From Thermoprotei archaeon (GTDB lineage Archaea; Thermoproteota; Thermoprotei_A; Sulfolobales; Desulfurococcaceae), in contig QMWW01000056.1 of NCBI GenBank assembly GCA_003661825.1, positions 1 through 7,423 on the forward strand: a DNA stretch of 7,423 bases. The letters are read 5' to 3'. Under the pieces are notes generated by a model that searched no databases, was not told where the DNA came from, and saw nothing but the letters and a program-made list of their open reading frames with translations. The translations under genes and the position numbers were made by a program. Of the stretch, positions 1 through 5,968 are shown piece by piece. Position 1 is the stretch's first letter. Each line of letters begins with the position of its first letter.

Positions 1-314
1 CCTATAGACTCTATAACAACCTCTACTCTATCCTCCTCAACGCTTAATACGAATCTATCGCCTTTCTTCACTCTTTTCAGCATCTTAGCTAGGTTGGCCG
101 TCGAGATCCCTGCTATTGTCTCCTCTGATACATCGTACTCTATGAAAGCAGTCATCGGTAAGTCTATGTGGATTAAAGCAACTCTGGCTGGATCAAGCGC
201 TTTAATAACTAAGCCTTCCTGTGTCAGCTGGAAAGCTACTTCGTCGATCAGCTTGCCAAGAGCATCTATTATTTCCTTAAAGTACTTAGCCTCGGGATAG
301 ACTACTCTAGCCAT
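1..314 (-). CDS. pcn: DNA polymerase sliding clamp PCNA, N-terminal part (runs off the left edge)
   Basis: The minus strand from an ATG at 314 reads 104 codons with no stop, then leaves the window, so about 40% of a usual ~250-residue clamp is visible. The protein starts MARVVYPEAKYFKEIIDALG. It carries the clamp signature LDPARVALIHIDLP (residues 40-53), the counterpart of the D-P-S-x-V family motif, followed by F-x-E-Y-D and the basic stretch LAKMLKRVKKGD (75-86), which would belong to the inner DNA-facing ring. PCNA encircles DNA and tethers polymerase B, FEN1, ligase and RFC partners. Many crenarchaea have two or three PCNA paralogues forming a heterotrimer; which one this is cannot be decided from the N-terminus. 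On the mRNA, GGTG (326-323) and GAGGAG (320-315) precede the ATG. No in-frame alternative start lies just upstream. The track contains no ORF here because the gene is open-ended. Confidence 0.93.
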   Translation of the reverse strand, partial: MARVVYPEAKYFKEIIDALGKLIDEVAFQLTQEGLVIKALDPARVALIHIDLPMTAFIEYDVSEETIAGISTANLAKMLKRVKKGDRFVLSVEEDRVEVVIESI

Positions 315-354
315 CTCCTCTACACCAGTTAATCGCTCAATACTATGTATCCTA

Positions 355-370
355 TGGAATAAATACTTAA
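355..370 (-). promoter_or_regulatory. Possible TATA element for the PCNA gene
   Basis: Read on the minus strand, the 79-bp gap between the nuclease stop and the PCNA start contains the AT-rich stretch TTAAGTATTTATTCC, centred about 48 nt before the PCNA ATG. With the usual archaeal spacing of about 25 nt from TATA box to start site, it would give a leader of roughly 20 nt. PCNA may therefore have its own promoter as well as any read-through from the nuclease gene. This is a motif judgement only. Confidence 0.3.
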
Positions 371-393
371 CAGCTCGTACACAAGCTGAAGCG

Positions 394-1059
394 CTAGAAA
401 GCTCTATACGGCTTTATCCCAAACGTATCGATCACTAGCGGAAGATCTAGTAGTAGCTGGTTAAGCTCCTGTATAGATACGGCTACCGTGTTCCTATAGA
501 ACCTTAGGGGAGGCGTAGTCAGGGTGACGATTAGAGGAATTACTTCCTTCACGTACTTGAAGTACTTCCACTTACTCCTAGCCCGGCCAAAGTACTTCAA
601 TAACTTCTCGATCCTTGCAACATGTTTATCTATAGCTTCGACTAAGGCTTTACGTGAAATCCCTTTGCTCCAGTGCTTGCAGTCTACGAGAATGCTTCTA
701 CCGCTTCCTACATCAACTCCTACTACATCGATCTCTAGCCTTACAGGCCTCGTTAGAGTAAAGTTAGTTATAACCACGTATCCATGCGAACCCAGAATCT
801 CGGCCGATACTTTCTCGAAATCCCTCCAGTCAACGTACTTGCTGATATCTCTTATGGAGAAGCCTTCTTTTATGAGGAGTAGAGCTAGATCTAGGGGTTT
901 CTCAAGGATAACTTCTAGTTCAGTAGTTTTAACAAGCCCTACAAGGTCTCTAAGCTTGCTTTTCACGATATCCTCGGTTAAACCAGTTATAGCCGAGAGC
1001 TCGCTAATCAGCATTCTCCTGTTCTTAAGCAGAGCTAGGTACAGGTTCTTCGTGGTCAT
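394..1059 (-). CDS. Winged-helix plus PD-(D/E)XK (Mrr-like) nuclease-family protein
   Basis: This 221-residue soluble protein has two parts. Residues about 4-45 (LYLALLKNRRMLISELSAIT, then a second amphipathic helix) look like a small helix-turn-helix. Residues about 78-185 match the PD-(D/E)XK fold of Mrr/Holliday-resolvase-like nucleases: helix DFEKVSAEILGSHGYVV (80-96, with E82 and E87), then R-L-E109-I-D111-V-V-G, then L-V-D126-C-K128-HW, giving a D-x(14)-D-x-K active-site pattern. A basic helical region follows (KLLKYFGRARSKWKYFKYV, 152-170). Family knowledge suggests metal-dependent DNA cleavage in restriction, repair or recombination; the substrate is unknown. The ATG has a good Shine-Dalgarno AAGGAG (1071-1066) at 6-nt spacing. 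PCNA lies 79 bp downstream on the same strand. I see no Q-x-x-h-x-x-a-a PCNA-binding box at its ends, so a physical link is unproven. Confidence 0.72.
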   Translation of the reverse strand: MTTKNLYLALLKNRRMLISELSAITGLTEDIVKSKLRDLVGLVKTTELEVILEKPLDLALLLIKEGFSIRDISKYVDWRDFEKVSAEILGSHGYVVITNFTLTRPVRLEIDVVGVDVGSGRSILVDCKHWSKGISRKALVEAIDKHVARIEKLLKYFGRARSKWKYFKYVKEVIPLIVTLTTPPLRFYRNTVAVSIQELNQLLLDLPLVIDTFGIKPYRAF

Positions 1060-1065
1060 GGCTTA

Positions 1066-1071
1066 CTCCTT
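1066..1071 (-). promoter_or_regulatory. Shine-Dalgarno site of the nuclease gene
   Basis: AAGGAG on the minus strand ends 6 nt before the ATG at 1059-1057, a textbook spacing that supports this start and shows the mRNA is not leaderless. Confidence 0.7.
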
Positions 1072-1117
1072 ATTAGCTCTTAAGTAATATACAATAAAGC
1101 CATAATAAAGCTAAGAC

Positions 1118-1121
1118 GGAG
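1118..1121 (+). promoter_or_regulatory. Shine-Dalgarno site deciding the GTG start of deoxyhypusine synthase
   Basis: GGAG at 1118-1121 lies 5 nt before the GTG at 1127. The next in-frame ATG, at 1163 (residue 13), has no comparable site, so the GTG is preferred. Confidence 0.55.
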
Positions 1122-1126
1122 TATAG

Positions 1127-2128
1127 GTGTATAGAGTATTGCAGGATGATCTCTACAACAAGATGAGAAAAGAGCTCCTAAAGGAAGAGATCCGCGACTA
1201 CACGGTTTCGACGGATATGACTATATGCGATCTACTAGAAGCTTGGAGTAAAGCGTATGGCTTTATGCCTAGCCACGTCTACAGAGCTTCTAGGATCATA
1301 TACGAGATGGTGAAAAGCGGCGATACCGTAAAAGTACTAGCTTTCACGGGGAACTTAGTAGCCACGGGGTTGCGAGGAGTTCTAGCACAAGTTATAAGAG
1401 AGGGGTTCTTCGACGTAGTTATAACTACTTGCGGAACCGTAGACCACGATATAGCTAGAGGTACGGGGAATAAGTACTATGCTGGGGAGTGGCTGCTCGA
1501 CGATGCCGCTCTAAACGACCTGAGGATTCATAGGCTAGGCAACATACTCATACCAGTAGAGAGCTACGGAGTAGCTATCGAGAAGTTTGCGCAGAACCTA
1601 CTAGACGATCTAGTTAGTAAGAAGAAAGAATGGGCTCCTAGCGATATACTGTACGAAGCTGGAAAAAGGCTATCAGATCCTAATAGCATCCTGAGAGCCT
1701 GTTATGAAAAGAAGGTCCCTGTATTTGCCCCGGGTATATTCGATGGAGCCTTTGGGACGCAGCTAGTACTACACAGCCAGTTCTCGGGACTAAAAGTAGA
1801 TCTGATAAGCGATGAAAAGAAGCTGTTAGACCTAGTGTTTAAGTCGGAGAAAATGGGTGCACTAATAGTTGGTGGTGGTATTAGCAAACACCATACCATA
1901 TGGTTTGCACAGTTCAAGGAAGGCTTAGACTACGCAGTCTACGTGACAACAGCTGTAGAGTACGATGGTAGTCTCAGCGGTGCACATCCGAGAGAGGCCA
2001 TTAGCTGGGGCAAGATAAAACCGAGAGCTAGACAAGTCGTCGTATATGGAGACGCCACTATAGCGCTACCCCTAATAGTGGCTGGTACTAAGTGCCTGCT
2101 AGAAGGAAGTATAGAGGATAGACATTGA
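1127..2128 (+). CDS. dys: Deoxyhypusine synthase
   Basis: This 333-residue cytoplasmic enzyme transfers the aminobutyl group of spermidine, using NAD, to a specific lysine of translation factor aIF5A, the first step of hypusine formation. Family landmarks are clear: FTGNLVATGLRG (73-84) and TTCGTVDHDIARG (100-112) of the NAD/spermidine pocket, EIHRLGN-type segment (DLRIHRLGN, 131-139), NSILRACYEKKVPVFAPG (186-203), the active-site loop GGGISKHH (249-256) with catalytic Lys254, and VTTAVEYDGSLSGAHPREA (273-291). Length is slightly above the usual 310-320 because of a short N-terminal extension. The start is GTG with GGAG 5 nt before it. The stop codon overlaps the TTG start of TiaS, so the two genes very probably share one mRNA. 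No key residue is missing. The identification is secure; which polyamine this enzyme prefers in vivo is not visible. Confidence 0.96.
   Translation: MYRVLQDDLYNKMRKELLKEEIRDYTVSTDMTICDLLEAWSKAYGFMPSHVYRASRIIYEMVKSGDTVKVLAFTGNLVATGLRGVLAQVIREGFFDVVITTCGTVDHDIARGTGNKYYAGEWLLDDAALNDLRIHRLGNILIPVESYGVAIEKFAQNLLDDLVSKKKEWAPSDILYEAGKRLSDPNSILRACYEKKVPVFAPGIFDGAFGTQLVLHSQFSGLKVDLISDEKKLLDLVFKSEKMGALIVGGGISKHHTIWFAQFKEGLDYAVYVTTAVEYDGSLSGAHPREAISWGKIKPRARQVVVYGDATIALPLIVAGTKCLLEGSIEDRH
2114..2119 (+). promoter_or_regulatory. Shine-Dalgarno site for TiaS inside the end of the dys gene
   Basis: GAGGAT (2114-2119) lies within the last codons of deoxyhypusine synthase, 5 nt before the TTG at 2125 (GAGG core 7 nt away). 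It supports the TTG start and independent or coupled ribosome entry at the TTGA overlap. Confidence 0.55.
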
Positions 2129-3516
2129 GGTATATTGAGATCCATGTAGGCTTCGACGACGTAGACTCTCCTAGCGGAGGGTGTACTACACATTATGCAT
2201 CACTACTCTTAGCCAAGTGGGTTAAGAGAGGACTAGAGCTCATCGACTACCCTAATCTCACCAGGTTGAACCCAGGAGTTCCATGGAAGACTAGAGGCAA
2301 CGGCTCGGTAGTAATCCGCGCTAGGGTGGAAAGCGAAGATAGAGCTAAAGACCTCTTCGAAGAAGCACTTTCCTTCATCTACGAGTACCTGGGTGCTTAT
2401 AGCGAAGACTGGAAGAAATATAGCCAGCCAGCAGTAGCCATGTATGTAGGAGAGGTAGAAGACCGGATCAAATGGTTTGGCAGCAAAGCGCTATACGATA
2501 TAGTCCCGATAAGCCTTCTCGAACTACTACTAGATAAGGTTAGGGGAAGACTCTACTATAGCGTACCAGGTAGTGGCAAGAGAGGCCTCATAGGAGCCAT
2601 AGCTGGTATCGGCAATAGAATGCTCAGAGGAGACTACACGTACGAGCTAGTAGCCTATAGATCGCCTGATTACATAGGAAGCGAGCGTAAAGTGAGTAAA
2701 GAGAGCATTATAGCAATGGATAAACTATATGGTAGAGACACTATCCTAAACTATGACTACGAAACCGATCGCCCACTGATAATGCCTCATGGACCCGACC
2801 CCGTTCTACTCGGTATACGTGGCGAAGAACCTGATATTCTTCTAAAAGCTTTTAGTAAACTAGACATATATGAACCTGTTCCACTAGCGGTAGTATACAG
2901 GACAAACCAGCACACAGACCAGCACTTGAAACCTATAAATAACTTAAAAGAAGCATATCCCTACAGGTCTATCAAGATATATGCCCAAGTATCTACAAAG
3001 CCTAGGAGAATACTTGGAGGACATGTCCTGTTTAAGATCACTGATGGCTCGGATGAAATAGATGTAGCGGCATATCAGCCTACCGGAGGATTTAGAGATA
3101 TAGTAGAGATGCTCGAACCCGGCGATCTCGTAGAGGTAATGGGCGTTATTAGGCCTCCAAGCAGTAGACACGGTAGAACACTCAATCTAGAGAAGATACA
3201 CGTAGTTATGGCTAAGCCGAAGATAGTGCTCGAGAACCCAAAATGCCCTAAATGCGGTGCCCGCATGAAGAGTATGGGTAGAAACAAGGGATTTAAATGC
3301 CCTAAGTGCGGCTTCAAGAGCAAGAGCGCTACAAAGATCAAAAGAGTCGTTAAGAGAAGCCTAGAGCCCGGATGGTATGAGCCGCCGCCTAGGGCTTTTA
3401 AGCATTTAATGAAGCCTATTAAGAGGTTTGGTAGAGAAAAAGAGGGGTTCCCAAAGATATATAGACCGGGAACAGTCGTGCTAGTAGAAGGAAGGTCTCT
3501 GTCTATACGGAGCTGA
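2125..3516 (+). CDS. tiaS: tRNA(Ile2) 2-agmatinylcytidine synthetase TiaS
   Basis: TiaS uses ATP and agmatine to convert C34 of the CAU anticodon of tRNA-Ile2 into agmatidine, so that it reads AUA rather than AUG. The 463-residue sequence has the family layout. The N-terminal kinase-like domain holds GFDDVDSPSGGCTTH (9-23); T21 aligns with the autophosphorylated Thr18 of the Archaeoglobus enzyme. Then come NPGVPWKTRGNGSV (49-62), a ferredoxin-like middle ending in YRTNQHTDQHL (258-268), an OB-fold (about 281-362), and a zinc ribbon with C374, C377, C392 and C395. A basic C-terminal tail of about 60 residues follows. The TTG start overlaps the preceding TGA as TTGA; the conserved GFDD motif sits 9 residues in, as expected, so no longer start is needed. 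Abundant ATA codons throughout the window fit the need for this enzyme. The gene is essential in archaea studied. Confidence 0.96.
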   Translation: MRYIEIHVGFDDVDSPSGGCTTHYASLLLAKWVKRGLELIDYPNLTRLNPGVPWKTRGNGSVVIRARVESEDRAKDLFEEALSFIYEYLGAYSEDWKKYSQPAVAMYVGEVEDRIKWFGSKALYDIVPISLLELLLDKVRGRLYYSVPGSGKRGLIGAIAGIGNRMLRGDYTYELVAYRSPDYIGSERKVSKESIIAMDKLYGRDTILNYDYETDRPLIMPHGPDPVLLGIRGEEPDILLKAFSKLDIYEPVPLAVVYRTNQHTDQHLKPINNLKEAYPYRSIKIYAQVSTKPRRILGGHVLFKITDGSDEIDVAAYQPTGGFRDIVEMLEPGDLVEVMGVIRPPSSRHGRTLNLEKIHVVMAKPKIVLENPKCPKCGARMKSMGRNKGFKCPKCGFKSKSATKIKRVVKRSLEPGWYEPPPRAFKHLMKPIKRFGREKEGFPKIYRPGTVVLVEGRSLSIRS

Positions 3517-3559
3517 AGCACTCTTGTAGATATGCTATATGGGGTCTAGGTAGGAGAGG

Positions 3560-4072
3560 TTGTACCGCGCTATACACGTATTCATGGGTTTTACGGTAGG
3601 GCTCCTCGTAGGGGGAGGAAGCGAGTTTGACATCTTCTACGGGCTTATGGGGGCTCTAGGAGGATACATACCAGATCTCGACCTCAGGATAAAGCATAGA
3701 AAGCTCCTCCACAACCTGATCGTGCCCCTAATACTAGTATCTATACTGTATCTAGCTACAAGCCTAGCTATAGGTATTCAGTGGATAGTACAAGTAATGC
3801 TTCGCGGCTATCTAGCACTAGTGCTTGGCTGGATACTCCACGTAGCCTCAGATGCTTTTACTAAAAGAGGAGTTTATCCCTTATGGCCATTAAACAAGGA
3901 GTTCAAAGTAGCGCTCACACCACTTAAAAGCACCAGTATAGTTGGGAACTTTATTGCCGTACTCCTCTCGGCACTAGCGTTTTACTACTGGCTAGACTCT
4001 ACTGGTATTAGCAAGTGGGTAGTATGGTTTCTCGAAGCAGTAGCGGAGCTACTAGGCTTTTCTCCTGCTTAG
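3560..4072 (+). CDS. DUF457 / YdjM-family membrane-bound putative metal-dependent hydrolase
   Basis: This 170-residue integral membrane protein has about four hydrophobic segments (roughly 9-20/27-37, 53-75, 79-97 and 128-146). Conserved polar residues sit beside them: H6, P38-D-L-D41, H46-R-K-L-L-H51-N, H94-x3-D98 and the GVYPLWPL stretch (104-111). This is the His/Asp set of the DUF457 family, thought to bind metal near the membrane face. Its substrate is unknown in archaea. The start is TTG with GGAG (3553-3556) only 3 nt away. The ATG at residue 9 is rejected because it would remove conserved H6. It follows TiaS by 43 bp on the same strand, so read-through is possible; the gap holds a weak TATA-like ATGCTATATGG (3533-3543), so an own promoter is also possible. 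Its 3' end overlaps the converging surface-protein gene by 21 bp. Confidence 0.8.
   Translation: MYRAIHVFMGFTVGLLVGGGSEFDIFYGLMGALGGYIPDLDLRIKHRKLLHNLIVPLILVSILYLATSLAIGIQWIVQVMLRGYLALVLGWILHVASDAFTKRGVYPLWPLNKEFKVALTPLKSTSIVGNFIAVLLSALAFYYWLDSTGISKWVVWFLEAVAELLGFSPA
4052..4072. other. Convergent 3' overlap of two coding regions
   Basis: The plus-strand TAG at 4070-4072 and the minus-strand TAG at 4052-4054 enclose 21 bp that encode residues on both strands: the end LLGFSPA of the DUF457 protein and the end LSRRKA of the surface protein. No T-rich terminator is visible past either stop, so the two transcripts should overlap tail to tail. Confidence 0.85.
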
Positions 4073-5791
4073 CCCTCTACTACTCAATAAATACAGTAGA
4101 GCTATTAGTATAGCTATGTTGATAATGCCTGCTGAAGAATACACTAGTAGATGCTGATTCCACTCCCTTAACTTCTTGATCTCTTCCTCGAGATCGCTGA
4201 TTCGATTAGACCATGAGAGTTCATTAGCTTTGCATTCGCCTAGCTCGCGTTTAGTGGATTGAAGGGTACTGTTAAGGCTGTTAACGTTTCTCTCGAGATC
4301 AGCTATCTTATCCTCTAAGCTCTCAATATTGCTCCTTAAATCCCCGATCTCTCTAATGAAATCACGCGCTCCAACTCCATAGCCGCGGGCTAGCATAGCT
4401 ACTAAGCTAGAAGCTCTAGCGGTATCTATGAGTACACCTGTTTCCCCGGGGGTAGAGGAGGGATAAAATACGAGATATCCTAAGCCTATCCCTCCAAACC
4501 CGTTTACCGTGTAGTTGAGGGTTTCTAGTAACACATAGTAACTATTACCGTGTTTAAACAATTCAAATTCTAGCCCATCCTCAACAAGTTTAGCTACAAC
4601 ATCTGCTAGGTCTCCGTCAACTCTGTAGAGCCCAGGCACTAGAGGAGCCAGGCCTTCTACAACGAGAGATCCAGCGGATTTACCGCCCGTATAGGGTATG
4701 TAGAACACGATGTTTACATCACCTAGCTCGTAAACGGCGAGATCAACTATCTTGTCCAGAGCACCAACTACGATCTTGGTAATGTTTTCCAGGAGTACGC
4801 TGTTCTCTACAATGGGGTTAATGCCACAGTATAGCTGTTCAAACAATGGATACTCCACTACGTAGAGGACCGCGTCTTTGTACTTGTAGCTAGTTTTAGC
4901 CATTTCCTCGTAGAAGCTGGTGACCTCCTTCACAATCCACACTATATCGTCGTCATCTACGTACTTACTGTTAATTAGGTCTAGCGGTATTAGTGGAGTC
5001 ACGCTTCTAGCTATCATAGCGTAGTAGTCTGATAGCCATCCTACAGCTGATCTAGTTCCTAGAGTCAGTAGCGCGACGTGTGTATCGTTTCTCCATATAG
5101 CTCTGAACTTTATGTAATACATGCCACGGGCTATTGGAAGATCATCTGTTGTAACATTTATATACAAGTAGTCTGTTTCAAGCGTAGTACTGTTAAGGTC
5201 AACCGTATCGACATATCCAGGTATAGAGATCCTAAACGTACTGTTGACTTGTTCTAGCGATACCTCTGTACTAAGTATATCCCATTTAGTTGAGCCGTTA
5301 ATAGGTACAACTAGTATTGTCGGCGGAATAGCGTTTTCCGACCAGTTGTAGTAGGGGTTTAGCGTATATGGGTGAACGAATGGATCAATGGATCTAAGCC
5401 CTACAAATACTGTATCCTCAGATCCCCAGATGGCTTCAAGTACGCTATGGTTTACAGTGTTCCAAGGATCTAGCTCCACGCCAAGCCTGGATACCGTTTC
5501 CTTTAAGACTAGTGCTTTAGCTAGATCCCACGTACCATTAACCATTGCGAGCTCGTAGAATAGACTAGTATAGGGAGGTACGGGTTTTACTAGGGATATC
5601 GCCGAGCTGTTCAGGATCTCCCGTAGATCCTCGTTATACTCTGAGAGCAGTTCTGGAGTAGCATACGGCATTATTACCACAAGCGTTTTGACCATAATAG
5701 CTTCTACTATGGGAAAGTGAGCAACTAAGCTAGTAGCTAGTAGAAGAGCTAGTATAGCAGATCCCCATTTACGGCTAGCCAATACCATCAC
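4052..5791 (-). CDS. Secreted membrane-anchored coiled-coil protein with a degenerate alkaline-phosphatase-superfamily-like ectodomain
   Basis: This 579-residue protein has a signal peptide (1-31, basic SRKWG then a hydrophobic run, likely cut after VEA), a ~445-residue ectodomain with 12 N-x-S/T sequons (N61, N85, N114, N149, N165, N183, N200, N212, N235, N336, N426, N507), a coiled coil (about 481-545), a membrane helix (549-570) and a basic tail (SRGLSRRKA). It is thus a glycosylated cell-surface protein on a stalk. The strand order resembles type I phosphodiesterases: KTLVVIMPYATPELL (35-49), VKPVPPYTSLFYELAMVNGT (68-87), YKDAVLYVVEYPLFEQL (304-320), a helix with LDKIVDL (345-351), VNIVFYIPYTGGKS (359-372) and the C-terminal block at about 436-470. 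The metal ligands expected in D-G, D-x3-H, S-D-H-G and the last His are absent. So the fold is inferred, and catalysis is doubtful. The alternative is an unrelated S-layer-type subunit. The start is GTG, ATG or TTG (codons 1, 2, 4). Confidence 0.68.
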   Translation of the reverse strand: MMVLASRKWGSAILALLLATSLVAHFPIVEAIMVKTLVVIMPYATPELLSEYNEDLREILNSSAISLVKPVPPYTSLFYELAMVNGTWDLAKALVLKETVSRLGVELDPWNTVNHSVLEAIWGSEDTVFVGLRSIDPFVHPYTLNPYYNWSENAIPPTILVVPINGSTKWDILSTEVSLEQVNSTFRISIPGYVDTVDLNSTTLETDYLYINVTTDDLPIARGMYYIKFRAIWRNDTHVALLTLGTRSAVGWLSDYYAMIARSVTPLIPLDLINSKYVDDDDIVWIVKEVTSFYEEMAKTSYKYKDAVLYVVEYPLFEQLYCGINPIVENSVLLENITKIVVGALDKIVDLAVYELGDVNIVFYIPYTGGKSAGSLVVEGLAPLVPGLYRVDGDLADVVAKLVEDGLEFELFKHGNSYYVLLETLNYTVNGFGGIGLGYLVFYPSSTPGETGVLIDTARASSLVAMLARGYGVGARDFIREIGDLRSNIESLEDKIADLERNVNSLNSTLQSTKRELGECKANELSWSNRISDLEEEIKKLREWNQHLLVYSSAGIINIAILIALLYLLSSRGLSRRKA

Positions 5792-5792
5792 C
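5786..5792 (-). promoter_or_regulatory. GGTGAT Shine-Dalgarno-like site overlapping the candidate starts of the surface-protein gene
   Basis: On the minus strand the start region reads AGGTGATGGTATTGGCT. GGTGAT, complementary to the 16S rRNA tail, covers the GTG (5791) and part of the ATG (5788), leaving TTG (5782-5780) 4 nt downstream. If the mRNA has a leader, TTG is the best-placed start. If it is leaderless, GTG or ATG is used. The protein differs by only three residues. Confidence 0.45.
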
Positions 5793-5818
5793 TAGAATAG
5801 TAACGTGCTGGTTAAACT

Positions 5819-5847
5819 CATATATAAGGCAAAGGGTATAAATAATT
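5819..5847. promoter_or_regulatory. TATA-box cluster in the divergent promoter region
   Basis: Two strong TATA-like elements lie side by side. CATATATAAGG (5819-5829) read on the minus strand as CCTTATATATG is about 30 nt before the surface-protein start, fitting a very short leader. AAAGGGTATAAATAATT (5831-5847) on the plus strand has a purine-rich BRE-like lead-in and a near-ideal TATAAATA, but stands about 120 nt before the ATPase start, which would imply a leader of around 100 nt. Both elements are AT-symmetric enough to be read either way. Confidence 0.5.
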
Positions 5848-5895
5848 GACCAGTACAGCTCAGCAGACTACAGGACGAGGTAGCTATTAGGGCTT

Positions 5896-5952
5896 ATACA
5901 TAGCACTAGTATACTAGTGACTGTAGTAGCTAGAGCTGACTAAGCTATGTAT
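5896..5952 (+). repeat. Inverted repeat with 9-bp perfect arms in front of the ATPase gene
   Basis: ATACATAGC (5896-5904) is the exact reverse complement of GCTATGTAT (5944-5952). The arms enclose 39 nt that include a separate 16-bp palindrome. The right arm ends 4 nt before the Shine-Dalgarno GGAGGTGAT. If this stretch is transcribed, it would fold as a stem closing a branched or bulged loop directly upstream of the ribosome site. Confidence 0.7.
5904..5919. repeat. 16-bp perfect palindrome CACTAGTATACTAGTG
   Basis: The two halves CACTAGTA and TACTAGTG are exact reverse complements; the flanking bases G5903 and A5920 do not pair, so the palindrome is exactly 16 bp. It could be an operator for a dimeric regulator, or a 6-bp RNA hairpin with a TATA loop. 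If a start site followed the TTATACA sequence at 5894-5900, the palindrome would sit between TATA box and start site, a common archaeal repressor position. Confidence 0.75.
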
Positions 5953-5956
5953 TAGC

Positions 5957-5965
5957 GGAGGTGAT
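5957..5965 (+). promoter_or_regulatory. Full-length Shine-Dalgarno site deciding the TTG start of the ATPase gene
   Basis: GGAGGTGAT is complementary over 9 nt to the conserved 3' end of archaeal 16S rRNA and ends 3 nt before TTG 5969. The ATG at 5964 is out of frame and meets TGA two codons later, so the TTG is the start. Confidence 0.88.
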
Positions 5966-5968
5966 GCC

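Larger units (their letters stand above)
1060..1126. promoter_or_regulatory. Divergent promoter region between the nuclease and deoxyhypusine synthase genes
   Basis: These 67 bp separate two diverging genes and are clearly AT-rich in the middle (about 1079-1110). Plus-strand candidate TATA sequence for the synthase is TTAAGTAATATAC (1080-1092). Minus-strand candidate for the nuclease is GGCTTTATTGTATATTAC (1101-1084). Both would place transcription starts only about 10-20 nt before the start codons, so the two promoters must overlap physically. Exact boxes are uncertain. Confidence 0.5.

Noticed and set aside
94..300. Open frame on the plus strand opposite PCNA
   Set aside because: The minus strand encodes an unmistakable PCNA N-terminus here, and the plus-strand reading has no recognisable domain or ribosome site.
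280..597. Repeated palindrome AAGTACTT at 280-287, 560-567 and 590-597
   Set aside because: Each copy is part of Lys-Tyr-Phe codons (AAG TAC TTT/C) on the minus strand, so the repetition is explained by the encoded KYF residues rather than by a regulatory repeat.
524..1087. 187-codon open frame on the plus strand opposite the nuclease
   Set aside because: Low-complexity Ser/Thr/Leu-rich translation typical of an antisense shadow; the minus strand has HTH and nuclease motifs plus a good Shine-Dalgarno site.
1702..2193. Minus-strand open frames opposite deoxyhypusine synthase and the start of TiaS
   Set aside because: They lie antisense to highly conserved enzyme motifs and show no domain of their own.
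3241..3320. Paired CPKCG motifs as a separate small zinc-ribbon gene
   Set aside because: They are in frame with TiaS and are the zinc ribbon expected near the C-terminus of that family.
2944..3521. Minus-strand open frames opposite the C-terminal half of TiaS
   Set aside because: The Leu/Pro-rich translation is the complement of the OB-fold and zinc ribbon; no start signals or domains are seen.
5848..5968. tRNA or C/D-box sRNA in the structured intergenic region
   Set aside because: No cloverleaf or GTTCGA-type T-loop is present. The only C-box-like GTGATGC is explained by the Shine-Dalgarno site, and paired C'/D' boxes are lacking.
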